47,500 bases of DNA from Neocallimastix lanati (nom. inval.) (GCA_016946835.1 JACVTC010000059.1:835001-882500); one strand, 5' to 3'. Shown: positions 19,090-37,755, counted from the first letter of the stretch. The notes: a model not told the origin generated them from the sequence alone. Translations and numbers: made by a program.

Positions 19090-21342
19090 TATAAAAATTT
19101 ATATAATACTTTTAATTAATTTAATAATTAAAAAAATATTTTGGATTTTCAATTTTTGTCAAAATAGGTATTGTCTTGGAGATTATTTCAATAGTAATAA
19201 CTACGTTGAGTCGATAATGCATTGGCACTCGCATGGTGTTAGAACCATGAAATTTACAGCAGATGGTATGAAAATAATTTTTAGTATTAATATTATAATT
19301 AATTTATTAACTTTATTATAACCAATATAATAATGCTTTTATATTATTTAATATTATATTTATTTATATTTTATATTATATTTTAAAAATTATTATTAAT
19401 ATAGGTTACTATTTAATGTCTGGTGGTGAAGAAGCAGTATTAGTTATTTGGCAATTAGAAACTAGAAAGAAGAGTTTTATTCCAAGATTAGGATCTCCAA
19501 TTCAATCTATTTCAATTAATAGTAGTAATACATTATTTGCTACTTATTTAGAAGATAGTACTATTCATATAATTACTTCATCTGATATGAATATAAAACA
19601 GACATTTAGTGGAATAAAAATGGCTTCATTTAAAGAAAATATTTTATCGGCTGAGTCTCCAATTATTTACAAACAAGCAGTTGAACTTATTGTTGAACCA
19701 CGTCACAATTTCCTTGTTACTAAATGTGAAAGATCCCTTCAATTCTATGATATTAAAAATCAAAAGATGTCAAATGAACTTACTATTGTTTCACGTAATT
19801 ATATATCAAGAATTGAAGACGAAAAAATAAGGAAACCAATCATTACTTTAGCAGTATTTAGTGCTAATGGTAAATGGTTAGCTACTGTTGATACTCGGGA
19901 AGATAAATATTTCCCAATTGAAACATCATTAAAGATTTGGGAATTCAATGAAAATTTACAAGAATATGAACAGAATACCCAAATTGATAATCCACATGGT
20001 AAAGGTTTTATTTATTCAATGAAATTTAATAATAGTACTGAAAATACCCCACTTTTAGTTACTTCTGGTCAAGATCGTAAGTTTAAGGTTTGGCAATTAA
20101 ATGAGCCAACTAAAAACAATCCATCCTATTCATGGAATTGCCGTTCAGTTTGTGAATATAAGAATAAAAAATTGGGAGAAGTTTCCTTTTCTGATGATGG
20201 TTCAATTTTAGCTGTTGTAGCTGAACAAGAAATATCATTGTGGAATCCATATAATAATACACTTCAATATGTCTTATCATATTCTCCTCAAAAAGAACCA
20301 ATTCTTAATATGCACTTTATTCCAAATACTTATTATATAGTTGCTAATAGTAATAATTATTTATATGTTTGGAGTTTATTAACTTGTTCTGTCTGCTGGT
20401 GTTATCGTTTAGCTGTAGATCAACTTGTTTTAGATCCATATACTAATCAATTTATGGTTGGGATAAAATCTAAAGATATTGAAGGATTCTATCTTCTTAT
20501 TTTTGATCCAAACTATTACTTCCCATTATCATGCTTTAGAGTTGCAGATAAACCATATCGTTCCATAATTTATTTACCAGATACGGAAGAAGGTTCATAT
20601 GTATTATATATGAGTGAAGACTTTTCTTTAAAACTTCTTAATCGTTCTAAATCAGAAATCATTCAGTTTAATCGTAAAAAGTCAGATGAAAATGAATTTG
20701 AAGATATCTCATATAACATTGAAGCACAACAAGAATTATTTAATTCTATGTTTGGTAAGATTTCTATTTCATCAGAAGAAAATGAAATTACTCAAAGAAA
20801 AATAATTAAAAAGAAAAATTTGGATAAATCACCATTTGCTACTACTCTCTCATCACATATTATGGTATCATTATCTACACCATTTGAAGTATTTATGAAT
20901 AATTGTATGGACAAAAAGGAAATAATTAAACACGAAGAAAAGAAGTAATATTACATATTATTTATTTATTATTTTTATTTTTATTTTTATTTTTATATTT
21001 ATTTTTATATTTATATTTATTTTTATTTTTATTTTTATATTTATTTTTATATTTATATTTATTTTTATTTTTATTTTTATTTTTATTATTTTATTTATGT
21101 GTTATTTTGATATATATTATTTCATTTAATTATAATTAATTATTAGAAAAAAAATAAATATTAATATATTTTGTAAAATTATTATAATTTACAGAGATGA
21201 CAAAAAGGATAAGGAAAACGAAATTAAGAAGACTGAATCAATAAAAAAATCAGGAAGCATAAAGGGAGAGAATAAAAAACAAGATCTTTCATTTATGAAC
21301 AATTTATTCACAGAATTAATAACAAAAGAATTAAAAGTTTAG
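17779..21342 (+). CDS. NAN1: WD40 U3 processome protein, NAN1/UTP17 (WDR75) family
   Basis: Eight exons: 17779-17852, 18055-18259, 18395-18476, 18643-18820, 18942-19034, 19168-19265, 19405-20944 and 21195-21342. They join in frame through GT..AG junctions to give 805 aa, close to human WDR75 (about 830). The start reads PPIFSNDSKYVICASGRN, the first blade pattern of the family. Exons 6-7 join into HWHSHGVRTMKFTADG then YYLMSGGEEAVLVIW, a hallmark of WDR75/Nan1, followed by FIPRLGSPIQSISI. Two tandem WD40 propellers occupy most of the length. The last exon codes a Lys/Glu-rich tail. Known role: part of the t-UTP (UtpA) subcomplex, linking rDNA transcription to pre-18S processing in the nucleolus. 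Alternatively, stopping at the TAA at 20946 would lose only the tail. Confidence 0.88.
20945..21194 (+). repeat. T-rich ATTTTT minisatellite in last intron of the WD40 gene
   Basis: The intron holds irregular TTTTTA/TATTTA units (about 20960-21095) between donor GTAATATT and acceptor TTTACAG. Confidence 0.65.
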
Positions 21343-22268
21343 ATAATTAACATATAAATTTCATATAAATTATTAAATTATTAATTTTTTAAGATCGAAT
21401 ATTACAATTTTAATTAGTATATATTTATGGGATAAAAAATTTAATCATAAAATATATAATACATATTATAAATATTATTTATTTCATTTGAAGTATAAAG
21501 TTAATATAAAGCATATCTTGATTAATACAATTGAAAATTATTTTATTCTTTTCTATTATTTATGAACATTACTATAATAAACAAAAAAATAAAATTTTTT
21601 TTAAAAATAAGTTTTATTTAAATATTGTAATGTTATTTAAATATAATATTATATATTATACAAATAGATTAGAATATAAATATGTAAATTTTATATACAT
21701 AAAAACAAATATCTTTTTAATATTAATTAGTTAATATATTTTTATGTTTTATTGTATTATATTTTATTCTATTCTATTTTATTATATTATAATATTTCAT
21801 ACATCTTTATTTTTCTTTTTTCAATTCCATTTTATCAATACATATTTATTAATAAATATTTATAAATTTTATAAATACATTACATAATGTATTAAAAAAA
21901 GTAATATATATTTATGATGGAAATGGTAAATTATTTTATTTTTTTTTTTTTTAAAAATTGTGTAACAATTATTATTGGTTCAAAGAACGTGAAAAAAAAT
22001 TTTATTATTTTAAAATATTTAAGAGTTATTTTATATTCAAATTTTTTTTTTTTTTTTCTTCCTTCAAGTTTATTTTTATTTTTGTTTTTAATTTAAAAAA
22101 GAATTTTTTTAAATAAATTTCAAATTTAATTAAGTAAGTGAGGACGCTTCCTATTCAAAATATTTTGAAAGATAAGCTAATTTACTTTAAATAAATAATA
22201 ATTTTATTTAAAAAAATTTAATTGATATTGAAGACCGATTATTTTAAACATTTAATTTAATAATAAAG
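21343..22268. other. Spacer and promoter region of ubiquitin-eS31
   Basis: AT-rich, without convincing genes. A less AT-rich patch at about 22132-22185, containing GTGAGGACGCTTCCTATTC, lies 85-135 bp before the start codon. It may be the 5' UTR or a promoter element. This is inferred from composition only. Confidence 0.5.
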
Positions 22269-23106
<838 letters not shown>

Positions 23107-23768
23107 AATTTTTAAAAAAAAAAATTTTTAATTCTGGAGGGCATTAAAAAATTACAGTCACTTCTTAATAAATTTTCTCTTTTTGTTGAACTGAACTTGT
23201 TCATGGAAAGAAATAAAAAATAAACTTTAAAAAAAATTATAAAAAAGTATAAAAATTTTTTATTTTTTATTGTGTTAAGGGAATGAAAAATTTTTGTATT
23301 TTTTTTTTTTTTTTTTTTGAGGAGTTATATATTGTTAATTTAAAATAATTTAATATAAATATTGTTATTATAAAATTTTATATAATAAGAATTTACTAAA
23401 GAATGTTTATATGAGGAAACTTTTTAATAAATAATATTTTCATTAAATTTAAATGTTTGTGAAAGCAAAATCCATGTTAATTTGATTTTTTTTTTTTTTT
23501 TATCTAATTACTTTTATCATTATAATAAAATGGAGTATAATATATATGTATATATTTATAACGTTATAAGTATTTAAAATAATATATATATATAATTACC
23601 AAGAAAAAATAACCAAACCAAAAAAAAAAAAAAAAAAAAGAAAAAAAAAGAAAGATTCTTTATTATTATATAAAAATTTATATATATAAAAAATTTAATT
23701 GTTATAATTTGTTGTTTTTATTATTGGTTTAAAGTAGTTTGACCATTGAATCAACAATGGTTTTTTCC

Positions 23769-23812
<44 letters not shown>

Positions 23813-23831
23813 ATTTTTACATTTGTTTCAT

Positions 23832-23863
<32 letters not shown>

Positions 23864-24011
23864 AATTTATTTTATTTATTATTATAATTTTTTTTGTTCT
23901 GTTCAATTTGTTCAATTTGTTAGATGTATTCATTTAATTTATTATTTAAAAATATGTATTATTGTTGCTATTATTATAATTATTATTTTATCCTTTCTTT
24001 AAATTATTTTG

Positions 24012-24054
<43 letters not shown>

Positions 24055-24059
24055 GTAAT
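23107..24059. other. Convergent spacer, 3' UTRs
   Basis: It lies between the ends of the ubiquitin-eS31 (+) and MFSD5-like (-) genes. It contains the eS31 3' UTR (a less AT-rich patch at 23134-23210) and long T runs at 23776-23808 and 24015-24050. Open frames here are homopolymer products. Confidence 0.6.
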
Positions 24060-27407
<3,348 letters not shown>

Positions 27408-27890
27408 TTTTTATTTTTATTTTTTATTATTTTATTTTATTTTATTTTTATTTTTATTTTTATTTTTATTTTTTTATTTTTTTTTTGTTTTTGTTTTATC
27501 TATAATAAGATAATAAGTCAAAAAATAATTCAATTATTTTATTATTATTATAATAAAAATAATCGTATTATTGATGTATTATTTAGCATTTAAACATTCA
27601 ATATTTATGAATTTAAGAAAATTATATATTATTATTTGTTTATACTTATTTTTATTAAATATATATAATTTTATATATACCTTATTTTCTCTTAATTATT
27701 TTTTTTATAAATTAGAAAGAACAAAATAAATAGCAAAAAAAAAAAAATTATTGGTTGCTAAATAATTCTATAAAGATAATAAATAAAAGTTAAAAAAAAA
27801 ATTCTATTGAGAAAAAAAAATAGTAATATTTATGAATTAAAGCAAATTAAAAGATTTAACAATTTTAATTAATATTATGAAACTATTATA

Positions 27891-28064
<174 letters not shown>

Positions 28065-28884
28065 TTAATAATATTAATTTAAAAAGTATTATATAATATA
28101 TGTAATATGATAATATATATTTATATTTATAATATATATATATTTAATTATTATATTAGATTTTAAAATGTAGTAAAATATTATTCGTCAGCTTCATAAT
28201 TTTAAACAAAAAAGAGATGAAAAAATTTTATTTTTTTTAATAATATTCATATAAGTAAATAAATAAATAATATAATATTTAAGTAAATTTTAATATTATT
28301 TATAATAGAATTAGTAAATAGTGACTAATATTTTTCGTTTCACAATTAACAATTAACAATATAATATTATATATTATAATAACAAAATAATGTAAATGAT
28401 CTATTGTTATCACAATTAGTAATTGATAATATTATCATTATTATAATTGTAATTATTGTTTCTAATAATTATTATGACGTTTATTTGACATATTGATTAT
28501 TTTATTATTAAAAATAATATATATATATATATTTTAATATTTAGTTAATATCCACATTTTTTTAATGAAATTAATATTAAACATTATATAATACATAATA
28601 TATTTTTCTTACTTCTTTCCTATAATAAACTATTACTGTTTAATAATTTAGAAACAGTATTTTAAAAAAAGTTAATAAAATTAAATAAATAATTTTATTA
28701 AATCCTTAAAAAAATATTTATATTCATTTTATTAATTAATAGTTTTATTATTATTTTATCATAATATGGCTTGCATATTATTTTTGATAGATATATGATA
28801 TTTAATCATGTATTAAGCAAATTATATATTAATATTTGTAATATATATATATATACTACAAATATTAAGTTTAAAATTATTAAA

Positions 28885-28929
<45 letters not shown>

Positions 28930-29151
28930 TTTTTTTTTTTTTTTTTTTCTTCAACTTCTTCAATACTATAAACATTTAATTCATTAATATTCAAATTGTG
29001 GAAGTTACAAAAATAAAATATATATATATAAAAATTAATAAATATATAATATATATAATAAAAAATTAAAAATTGCTAATGATATAAAACAGTCAAAAAA
29101 GAAAAGAAATGAATAATAATAATAATAATTATAAAAAAAAATCATATTTAA

Positions 29152-29153
<2 letters not shown>

Positions 29154-29200
<47 letters not shown>
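29154..29200. repeat. A run, about 47 nt
   Basis: Uninterrupted A run in intergenic DNA. It has no element body attached that I can recognise. Confidence 0.9.
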
Positions 29201-29202
<2 letters not shown>

Positions 29203-29627
29203 AATAAAAAAGAATTGAATTAATGAATGTATTAGTTTAAAAAATAAAAATAAAAATAAAAATAAAAAAAAAAAAAATTTATTTTTTAAAATTGATAGAT
29301 ATTAGATTTATTTTAAAAATATATATATATATATATATTTTAAAATTAATTTTTATCTTTATATTTGTTTGATTGTTTGTAAAATTAATTGTTATTTGTA
29401 ATATTTAATTATTATTTGAAAAATTATTGCTTTTTTTTGTTTTTTAATGTTGATGTTGTATTTGCTAACTTATTTGAATGTTTATTTGATTGTAAAAAAA
29501 AACTTGCTTATTGTAATTATTATATTATTATTATTTTTAAAAAATATATTATATATATTAAAGCTTTTTAAATTTTTATTTAAATTATTAAAATAATTAT
29601 TTTTAATAATATATATTTATGTTTATA

Positions 29628-29666
<39 letters not shown>

Positions 29667-29668
29667 CA

Positions 29669-32215
29669 TTAAACAGCACAAAATTCTACAGTCCATTGTC
29701 TTCTTAACCATAATTTTAAATCAATAAAAGATAATGAGGCTTCGGAGTCGTCAATATTATAATCTTGTTCTTTAATATCTTCTGGAGAAATATTTTTAAA
29801 TTGAATATCTGAATAGTCTAATTTAAAACTGTCTGTTAGTTGATATTTATCCTTTGGAAGATCTAAATGAAGTGCAATAGATTCCCACCAAAAGTTACGA
29901 CAAGGTTGTAGAATAGATAAAGCATTATTCATTGCTTCTTTATTAAAATTTTGTTCTGGTTCAACTTGGGTAACCATATTACTAAGTTCTGGAGCAACAA
30001 CTTCATTAGTCATTTCATCAGTAGTCGTGAAAGAAGAATCAGTGATATTACCTTCTGAAGTTTGTTCAGTACCATTAGTATTGCAAATAATATTTGATGG
30101 ATTATGTTGATTTACTTCTTGTTCATTATTAACTTCATTTGTATTATCATCAAAAGTATCTACGATGGAGGATGAACTTAATGGTGCTTTATCGTTGGAT
30201 GGAACAACAAATGGAATGATTTCATTATCAGTTTGAGCTAACGGAGAGGAACCAATGATATCTGTAGTAATTGTGGTATTGGAAGCAGAAATAGTAGTGG
30301 CGCTTAGATTGATAGAATCATTACGTGGAGTATTCGATACTTCATCTTGAATATAACTAATGATTTGAAGATTTTCTTCATCCTTACTGGTACTTTTCAC
30401 AATTTCACGAATACTATTATGAATAATGATACTATTTTCATCTGAACGTTTCATATGAATTTCTTCTAATTTATTTTCAATATTATCAATATTATCTATA
30501 TCAAGTTTGCTTTCAAGATTTTCCATACTTTCTAAACTACTGTCATCAACTTCCAAACATGATTGATAAATGAGACCTTGGGAATCACTGATCTGTAAGG
30601 AGTTACGTGTAGAAGATATATCATTACAAGATTTAAAAACATTGGATGATGAACCATCATAAATATCCGTATGTGATTCAAAAATTTCTGAACTTCTATT
30701 AGTATAACTATTTCTTGTACGAATATTATTACTACTTTGACTGTGATGAAGAATTCTGGAATTATCAACACTATTAAAACTAGTATCTCCCATATCATTA
30801 AGAACAATAAAACTACGATTGTTATGATTGAACTGCGGTGGAGATGGTCGTGGTGGAATAATAATTTCACTATCATTATCTTCATTATTATTATTATTAT
30901 TATTATCATTATCATTTTTATTATCCTCCTTTTCATTTTCATTTTTTTGAGAAGTATATATAGTATTACTATGATTAATACTGGTGCCAATATTATCATT
31001 GTTATTAATATTTTTATTACTGTTGGTTTTGGTGTTAGAAGTTGATTGGGATGGAATTTGAAGTTGAGGCTCTGATTGTAATTGTTGAATTTGTTGTTGA
31101 TGTTGATCTGATGAAGACTGAATTTCTTCCTCTGAAGAAAGAGGAATTTGTTGTGGTACATATTGTAATTCTTCCTCTTCGTCTTCTAATTCATATTCAT
31201 AATCAGGACTTAATGCATTAATTGGAAAGTTAACTATGAGCATAACAATACTATTAATTTTTGCTTTATTAGCCTCTCTAGCTCTATATCCCCAAGTGGA
31301 ATCTTTTTGAATTTTTGTAAGAATATTTAAAATATTTAAGATAGTATAATTTCTTCTTTGTTTTTTAGATAAAGATTTTAATGAGCAACTAACATCTGAA
31401 GATTTTTCTTCTTGATTTTGTTTTGCAATTTCCTCCAGATAGACATGAGCTTTTGTAATATCTTCATATTCTTTTATATTATCTAATTTTACTAAAATAT
31501 TCTTTCGATCCACTAAAAATTGTGAGCATACATTTTTTAATTGATGCATGAATTCTAAATTACATAAATCCTTGCTGTAGAGTTGTACAATTGAATTGGT
31601 TTGTTCTATTCTATTTTCATTTGATTCAATATTTACAGATGGTATAACAAAAAATTCAATTTCTTCTTTTAAAACTAAAATAATTTGTTGTGAAACAGTT
31701 ATATAAAATAAATTTTTTATCTCTTGAATATCTGCCATATCAATATTATTTGCTTCACCTTCTTCATACTGCTCTCTAAATTTAAGATATTGCATTTTTG
31801 TGAATTTTATACTAAAGTATTTATAAAGATATTCAAAAAGATAAGGTTCAAAATTTATGTATAATAAGTACACTTCATCCATTTGAGATAAATTAGGATT
31901 AATAAATACTTCATTTTCGTCAGTAAAATCTTCCATAGTAAATGGATAATTCTCAATACTTTGAATATTTAATTTAATTAATTTTAAAAAAAATTGTTGT
32001 TGACGAGCTAGTGATTTATAGTGTTGTTTAATATTAACTAAAGGAATACCAGTTGGAAACATGGTGATTAAAATAGATTCAGGGAATAAACGTAAAATTG
32101 CCAAATCTACCATGAATCGAATTCCCCCCAATTCTATATATATTATATTGGCTGTAATACAGCTATTTATATCAACCATTGTATTTATGTTATCTGCTGC
32201 TATTGAATCTACCAT
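29669..32215 (-). CDS. BTB/POZ-like Whi2-type fungal protein
   Basis: Single-exon gene, 848 aa, true ATG at 32215. Residues 25-56 read IYIELGGIRFMVDL…LFPESILITMFPTG, the start of a T1/BTB-like fold as in fungal Whi2-type growth regulators. A helical region (about 60-345) follows. Residues about 345-770 are low complexity (Gln-, Asn-, Ser- and Asp-rich) and probably disordered. A conserved-looking end returns from about 772: CRNFWWESIALHLDLP and, at the extreme C terminus, LKLWLRRQWTVEFCAV, a pattern I associate with fungal Whi2-like proteins. Known role of Whi2: with the Psr phosphatases it supports the stress response and low-amino-acid TORC1 repression. That this protein does the same is inference. 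It could be another BTB-family scaffold. Confidence 0.7.
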   Translation of the reverse strand: MVDSIAADNINTMVDINSCITANIIYIELGGIRFMVDLAILRLFPESILITMFPTGIPLVNIKQHYKSLARQQQFFLKLIKLNIQSIENYPFTMEDFTDENEVFINPNLSQMDEVYLLYINFEPYLFEYLYKYFSIKFTKMQYLKFREQYEEGEANNIDMADIQEIKNLFYITVSQQIILVLKEEIEFFVIPSVNIESNENRIEQTNSIVQLYSKDLCNLEFMHQLKNVCSQFLVDRKNILVKLDNIKEYEDITKAHVYLEEIAKQNQEEKSSDVSCSLKSLSKKQRRNYTILNILNILTKIQKDSTWGYRAREANKAKINSIVMLIVNFPINALSPDYEYELEDEEEELQYVPQQIPLSSEEEIQSSSDQHQQQIQQLQSEPQLQIPSQSTSNTKTNSNKNINNNDNIGTSINHSNTIYTSQKNENEKEDNKNDNDNNNNNNNEDNDSEIIIPPRPSPPQFNHNNRSFIVLNDMGDTSFNSVDNSRILHHSQSSNNIRTRNSYTNRSSEIFESHTDIYDGSSSNVFKSCNDISSTRNSLQISDSQGLIYQSCLEVDDSSLESMENLESKLDIDNIDNIENKLEEIHMKRSDENSIIIHNSIREIVKSTSKDEENLQIISYIQDEVSNTPRNDSINLSATTISASNTTITTDIIGSSPLAQTDNEIIPFVVPSNDKAPLSSSSIVDTFDDNTNEVNNEQEVNQHNPSNIICNTNGTEQTSEGNITDSSFTTTDEMTNEVVAPELSNMVTQVEPEQNFNKEAMNNALSILQPCRNFWWESIALHLDLPKDKYQLTDSFKLDYSDIQFKNISPEDIKEQDYNIDDSEASLSFIDLKLWLRRQWTVEFCAV

Positions 32216-32394
32216 TTTAATATTTTTTATTTAATATATATATAAATTATATAAATAATAATCAATTATATTTATGATTTTTCAAATTAATTTATATACA
32301 ATCAAATATTTTTGCAATACAGTATTGTTTAAAATTTTATTTTGTGTTTTTTATTTTTTATTACGTGTTATTTTTTTTTTTTTTTTCTCTATTG

Positions 32395-32429
<35 letters not shown>

Positions 32430-35400
32430 TTATATTTTTTTAAGAAAATTTGTTTAATGAATTATTATATTTATATTAAAATGATTATATTAAAATCAAA
32501 AACAAAAAGTAAATTAAAAAAAAAAAAAGTTAAAAATTATTATAATGTTGTTAAGCACTTTATATTATTTTGTGATTAAGGTAAAACGAAAATAATGGGA
32601 ATTTCAAATTATTTAATTTATTTAAGTAATTATTAATGTAATAGTTTCATTAAATTTTATTGTTTTTATTGTTTATTGTTATTTAAATACTAATCTTATG
32701 ATTATTAATTATTTCTTTCTTATTAATTTATTATTATTTTTTTTCTGATGAAATCTTTTTTAATTTTTAATCAATATATATTTTCTCTGATAAATTAGAA
32801 AGATTTTAAATAATTAAAAATATTTCTTTATTAAGATTAATGCGAATTAATTTTATTTAGCTTATATTAAATAGTATATTTCCTTTTTTTATATATATAA
32901 ATTACATTAAAGATAAAAATGTAAAAAAAAAAAAAAAAAGATAATTATGTGAAATATTGTATATATATTTATGATTTTTTATTTATTCTTAAATAATACT
33001 TTTATATTCGAAATATTTAATTATACCTTTTTTTATATTATATTATTTTATTTATTTATTCATTTCTTTTAGTTCATTTTTTTTTTTTTTTTATTAATCA
33101 AATTAATTCTTTATTATTTTTAATGCTATTGAAATTTATATTATATATATAAATATTACAATTTATTTTATTTACTTTTTAATATTAATCAATGATAAAT
33201 AGGAAATATTTTAAATGTTATTTTACATTGTATTCATTTTATTTTTTGACGCTATTATGTACATTTTTATATATATTTACTATTTTATTATTATTATTAT
33301 TTTATTTTTGATTAATATATTATTTTGTTTTTATTCCAAATTTTCCATGTCAAAGATTAATTTATTAAATTGAAAATTTAAAATATTTTTATTTTTGCAA
33401 TAATATATTACTTTTGCTAAGAAAATTATTTTCATATAAGATTTATTGAAATTATAATTAATTGAACAGATTTGTTTTTTATATTTATTTTTTTTCAATT
33501 CCTTTTCCTTCTTAAATTATTATATGTGATAGAAATGTCAATAAAATATTGAAAAGAAAAAAAAAAAAAAAAAAGTAAAATATATTTTAATAATATACTC
33601 TTCTTTTAATATATGACAATATATATACTTTAACAAAAAATTTAAAGAAAAATATTAAAAAAAAAACATAGTAATAATACTAATAATAATATAATTATTA
33701 TTAATTAATTATATATATTAAAAAAATATTATAATAAATAAATAATTTTTATTTTTATTTTGTTTTATGAATGTTTATTAATAAATAATTAATAAATATA
33801 ATTTTTATTAAATATTTAATATTCTAAAATTATTATTTATTAAAATTATATATTTATTTGTATATATATTTAATAAATAATAAAATTTATAAAAAAATAT
33901 TAATAGTGATTAATGAAAAAAAAAAAAAATAAAAATAAATAAAAAACAAAAAAGAATAATTAGAATTAAGAGTGAGATATAATTCTTTTATGTTTTATTT
34001 CTGGTTTCTGTTTTTGTTTATAAAAAAGATGAGGTAATATTAAAAGGTGAATAGAAATTTTATAATAAAGATTTTAATTTTAAACATATAATTTATATAC
34101 ATATATATTGTGTGTAAAAGAAGGGCGCCGTATATGTTTATATGTATATATAAAAGTATAAAAAAAAAATTTATATTTTATTTATTATCAATTTTAAATA
34201 TATAAATTATAAAAAGTGCGTTATAAAAATATTTATAATTAAAATTATTATAAATTCTTTTTTTTCATTTTCTTGTAATATTTTGTATTTATTTTTTATT
34301 TATTTTTAATTATAAAATTTCACTGTTAAAAATTTATAAAAAAAAAAAAAAATAAAGTAAATTTAAACTTTTTTTTTTTTTTGGAGAACTTCATTTTATA
34401 ATCAATATAATCTATAAATATATTGTATTATATATTAATAAATTAAAGATTTTATATATGAGCTTTTAAATTAAAATTTTATTGAGAATTTTAAAATTTA
34501 TTTGTTAAAAAAGGTAATTATTATATAAAATTTAACATATAATTATATAATAAATTTATTATATATTACAATATATTTTAATATATAAACCATAAAATTT
34601 TCTTAATTTTTGTACTACAGTTTATAATACTTTCATAAATATTATAGAGCTATTATTAATTTATTTATTTATTTATTTATTTATTTATTAAATTATTATT
34701 ATTATTTGTTTATTTAATTTAATATTTATTTTTTCTATTTATAATAAATCATTAAAATTCATTTTAAGGAAATTTTTTAATGTAACAGAAATATAAAAAA
34801 ACTAGCAAAAAGTTGATTCCTAAAAAATAGTTCAAAGTTAAAAAAAATTATGTACACATTTTTTACTTTAATTGGCATTGCTCTTATATAAAATAAATAA
34901 ATATTTGAAAAATTTAAAGAATAAAGTTATTAAGTAAATATAAAATCTTATAATTTATATTTTTGAAAAACACTTTCCGATTTTTTTAAAATCTTAAAAT
35001 GCATAAATTATATTTTATAGAAAATTTTATTAAAACAGTATATATAATAAATAATAAATACAAAAATATAACAAATAATAAAAATTAAAGGTGCAAATTA
35101 AATTTATTCAAAGTGAAAACGTTACTGATAATATAATTAAAAGTATAATTTTTGATAATTTAATATAACTAATTTAATACTTAAGTTTTTAGTAAATTAA
35201 AAAAAAGAAAATTATTATTCATATTTAACAACTGATATTATTTGAATGTTAACTTCAAATTATGATAATTATGTAGAGTTAGACAACAGTTTTATTTCTA
35301 TATTTTCTAAAGAAATAATAAAAAGTAGACAATTTAAATTTTAATACAAAAAAGCAGTAATCCAAACACCATTAATAATCTATTTAAAAATAGTAAAATA

Positions 35401-35905
35401 AAAAGAAAAAGTGCTGAAACATAATTGAAAAATTATATATATTAAATATATAGTTTGTATTATGAATATCGAATGAAGTTTTTTTTTTGAAGAAAAATGA
35501 AAAGAATAAATATAAAAAATAAATAATATACTATTTCAAATTGTTAAATCAACTGAGAAAAAAATAATAATGGAAATGAAATTATTAGATACTTATTAAT
35601 AACTAAAGATCTAAATTCCAGTCCGAATAGAATATCTTATTTAATTACTAAAAAAAATAAAATAAAATAAAAATGAAAAAATATATATATAAATGGATAT
35701 AATGGACAGTATATAATTAATAAAAGCTATAAATTAAAATTGGTAATAAAAACAAGGAATGAAGAAAATTGAATCTTTTCATAATATGTTTTTATACACC
35801 ATTTGTTTTTATTTTTATTTTTATTGTATTTAAATTTTTTCTATTAATAATATACATTATTATAAATATATAGTTGATGATGAAGATTTAAATTAAATAA
35901 AAAAT

Positions 35906-35941
<36 letters not shown>

Positions 35942-36026
35942 ATAATAATAATAATAATAATAAAAATAAAAATAAAAATAAAAGATTAGTAAATAAAAAT
36001 ATTAGGACAGAAATTCATTTAATTAA

Positions 36027-36077
<51 letters not shown>

Positions 36078-36379
36078 TTTATTATGTGTAAATGTAGAAT
36101 GAAACGACGATAATATTAATTAGTTAAAAATTTAATATTAATGATAAATAATGAAGATAAAATAAAGGAATAATTAATATAAAAATTATAAAACAAAAAA
36201 AAAAGAAAAGAAAAAAAAAAAAAAAATAGTAAAATTTTTTATTATTCGTTATTATTCGTTATTATTATTATTATTACTATTACTGTTACAACTATTATTA
36301 TTTTTATAGAAATTAATGAAAGATATTAAAAAATATAAATAAAAAAATAATAATAATAAAAAAAATATTAATATACAAA
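32216..36379. other. AT-rich intergenic region, 4.2 kb
   Basis: No gene, RNA gene or retroelement is recognised. It holds T and A runs (32398-32427, 35909-35939, 36035-36076) and many AT tracts. A small GC-containing patch at 34122-34136 (GAAGGGCGCCGTATA) stands out. One side is the promoter of the BTB gene, the other the 3' UTR of the SulP gene. Confidence 0.6.
36035..36076. repeat. T run, about 42 nt
   Basis: Uninterrupted T run 3' of the SulP gene, with a matching A run plus AAT array about 100 bp before it (35909-35962). Confidence 0.9.
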
Positions 36380-37683
36380 TTAATATAAAGTTTTGATAAA
36401 ATCATGCTTAAGCATATTTTCCATACGACCTGAGGAGCATTGTAATATAAGTTGAATAAATTTTAATGCTACTTCAGGATGACTATTACAAAGATTTTCA
36501 TAATTAGTATAATCAATAGACCAAAGTTTTGAACCTCCTTGTGCTACTAACTTTGTACGATGATGTATTTTTGAGAAGAATTCTACTTCACCAATGACTG
36601 AATCTTATATATATATATATATATATATAATAATAATAAATAATAAATAATAAATAATAAATAATAAATAATAAATAATAAATAATAAATAATAAATAAT
36701 AAATAATAAAATAAATAATAAAATTAGAAAATTGTTAGTATAACTATAATTTATAAATATATATATAAATATATATATATATTTATATTTATAATAAAAT
36801 AATAAAATAATAAAATATATAAATAAATAAATAAAAAAACAAAGTAACAATAATTGATAATAAATAATTTTTATTATTGAGTAAGAGATTATTATAATAC
36901 ATAATTATTACTTACAAGGAATTAAAGTTCCTATAATTTTTTCTTTAACAATATGATTTGAATTTTCATGGACGATATAGAGAAGAGCTTGTCCACTCTC
37001 AACAATATAAATTTGATTTTCTATGACACGTGTATTTTTATCCCAAAGAACTTTATCTTTGTCAATTTCAAAGCATTTAAAGTATCGAGTAAGTTCAACG
37101 AAGACATTCATACCTACTTCATAGTTTTCATTTAAAAGGGTATGAATTAAAAGTTTAAGAGGTTGTGCAAATTCATTAATGTTAGTTTTAACAATACTCG
37201 TGCATTCACTTATTGGAGTAATTGGGGAAGGGGAATACTGTAGCATACTATAAACACTACTACTACCATGATTACTCTGATTATTTTCACGAGTTAATAA
37301 TAATCGAGTGGATCCATCTTCTAATGTTTTTAATAAATAAGCTCTTTTAGAGGCATCGTATTGAGATTCAAGTAACATATTTTCACACCATTCAATTGCA
37401 GAATCATAATTAGTAAAGTATTTGAAATATTCATTATCTTCACCATCTATATTACTTAAAAATCCTACTCTATTTAATGGATCAATACTATTTGGCTGTA
37501 CATTACATAAAATTAAATAAATTTTTCTTTTCCTGTTATAAATAGATTATTATATATAAATATTAATTTTGTTAATAATATGATTTTATTTTATTTTATT
37601 TTATTTATTTTCTTTTTTATTTTTATTTTATTTTATTTTATTTTATTTTATTTTTTTGCTATATTTAGAATAGTTTCCAATTA

Positions 37684-37755
<72 letters not shown>

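Noticed and set aside
20945-20948. TAA as the true end of the WD40 protein
   Set aside because: The TAA lies within a GTAATATT donor. Splicing to 21195 keeps a long in-frame Lys-rich exon, so the longer form is preferred, though the short form is not excluded.
30532-31161. 209-codon frame inside the BTB gene
   Set aside because: Shadow frame in the low-complexity region of the Whi2-like gene; a hydrophobic repeat product.
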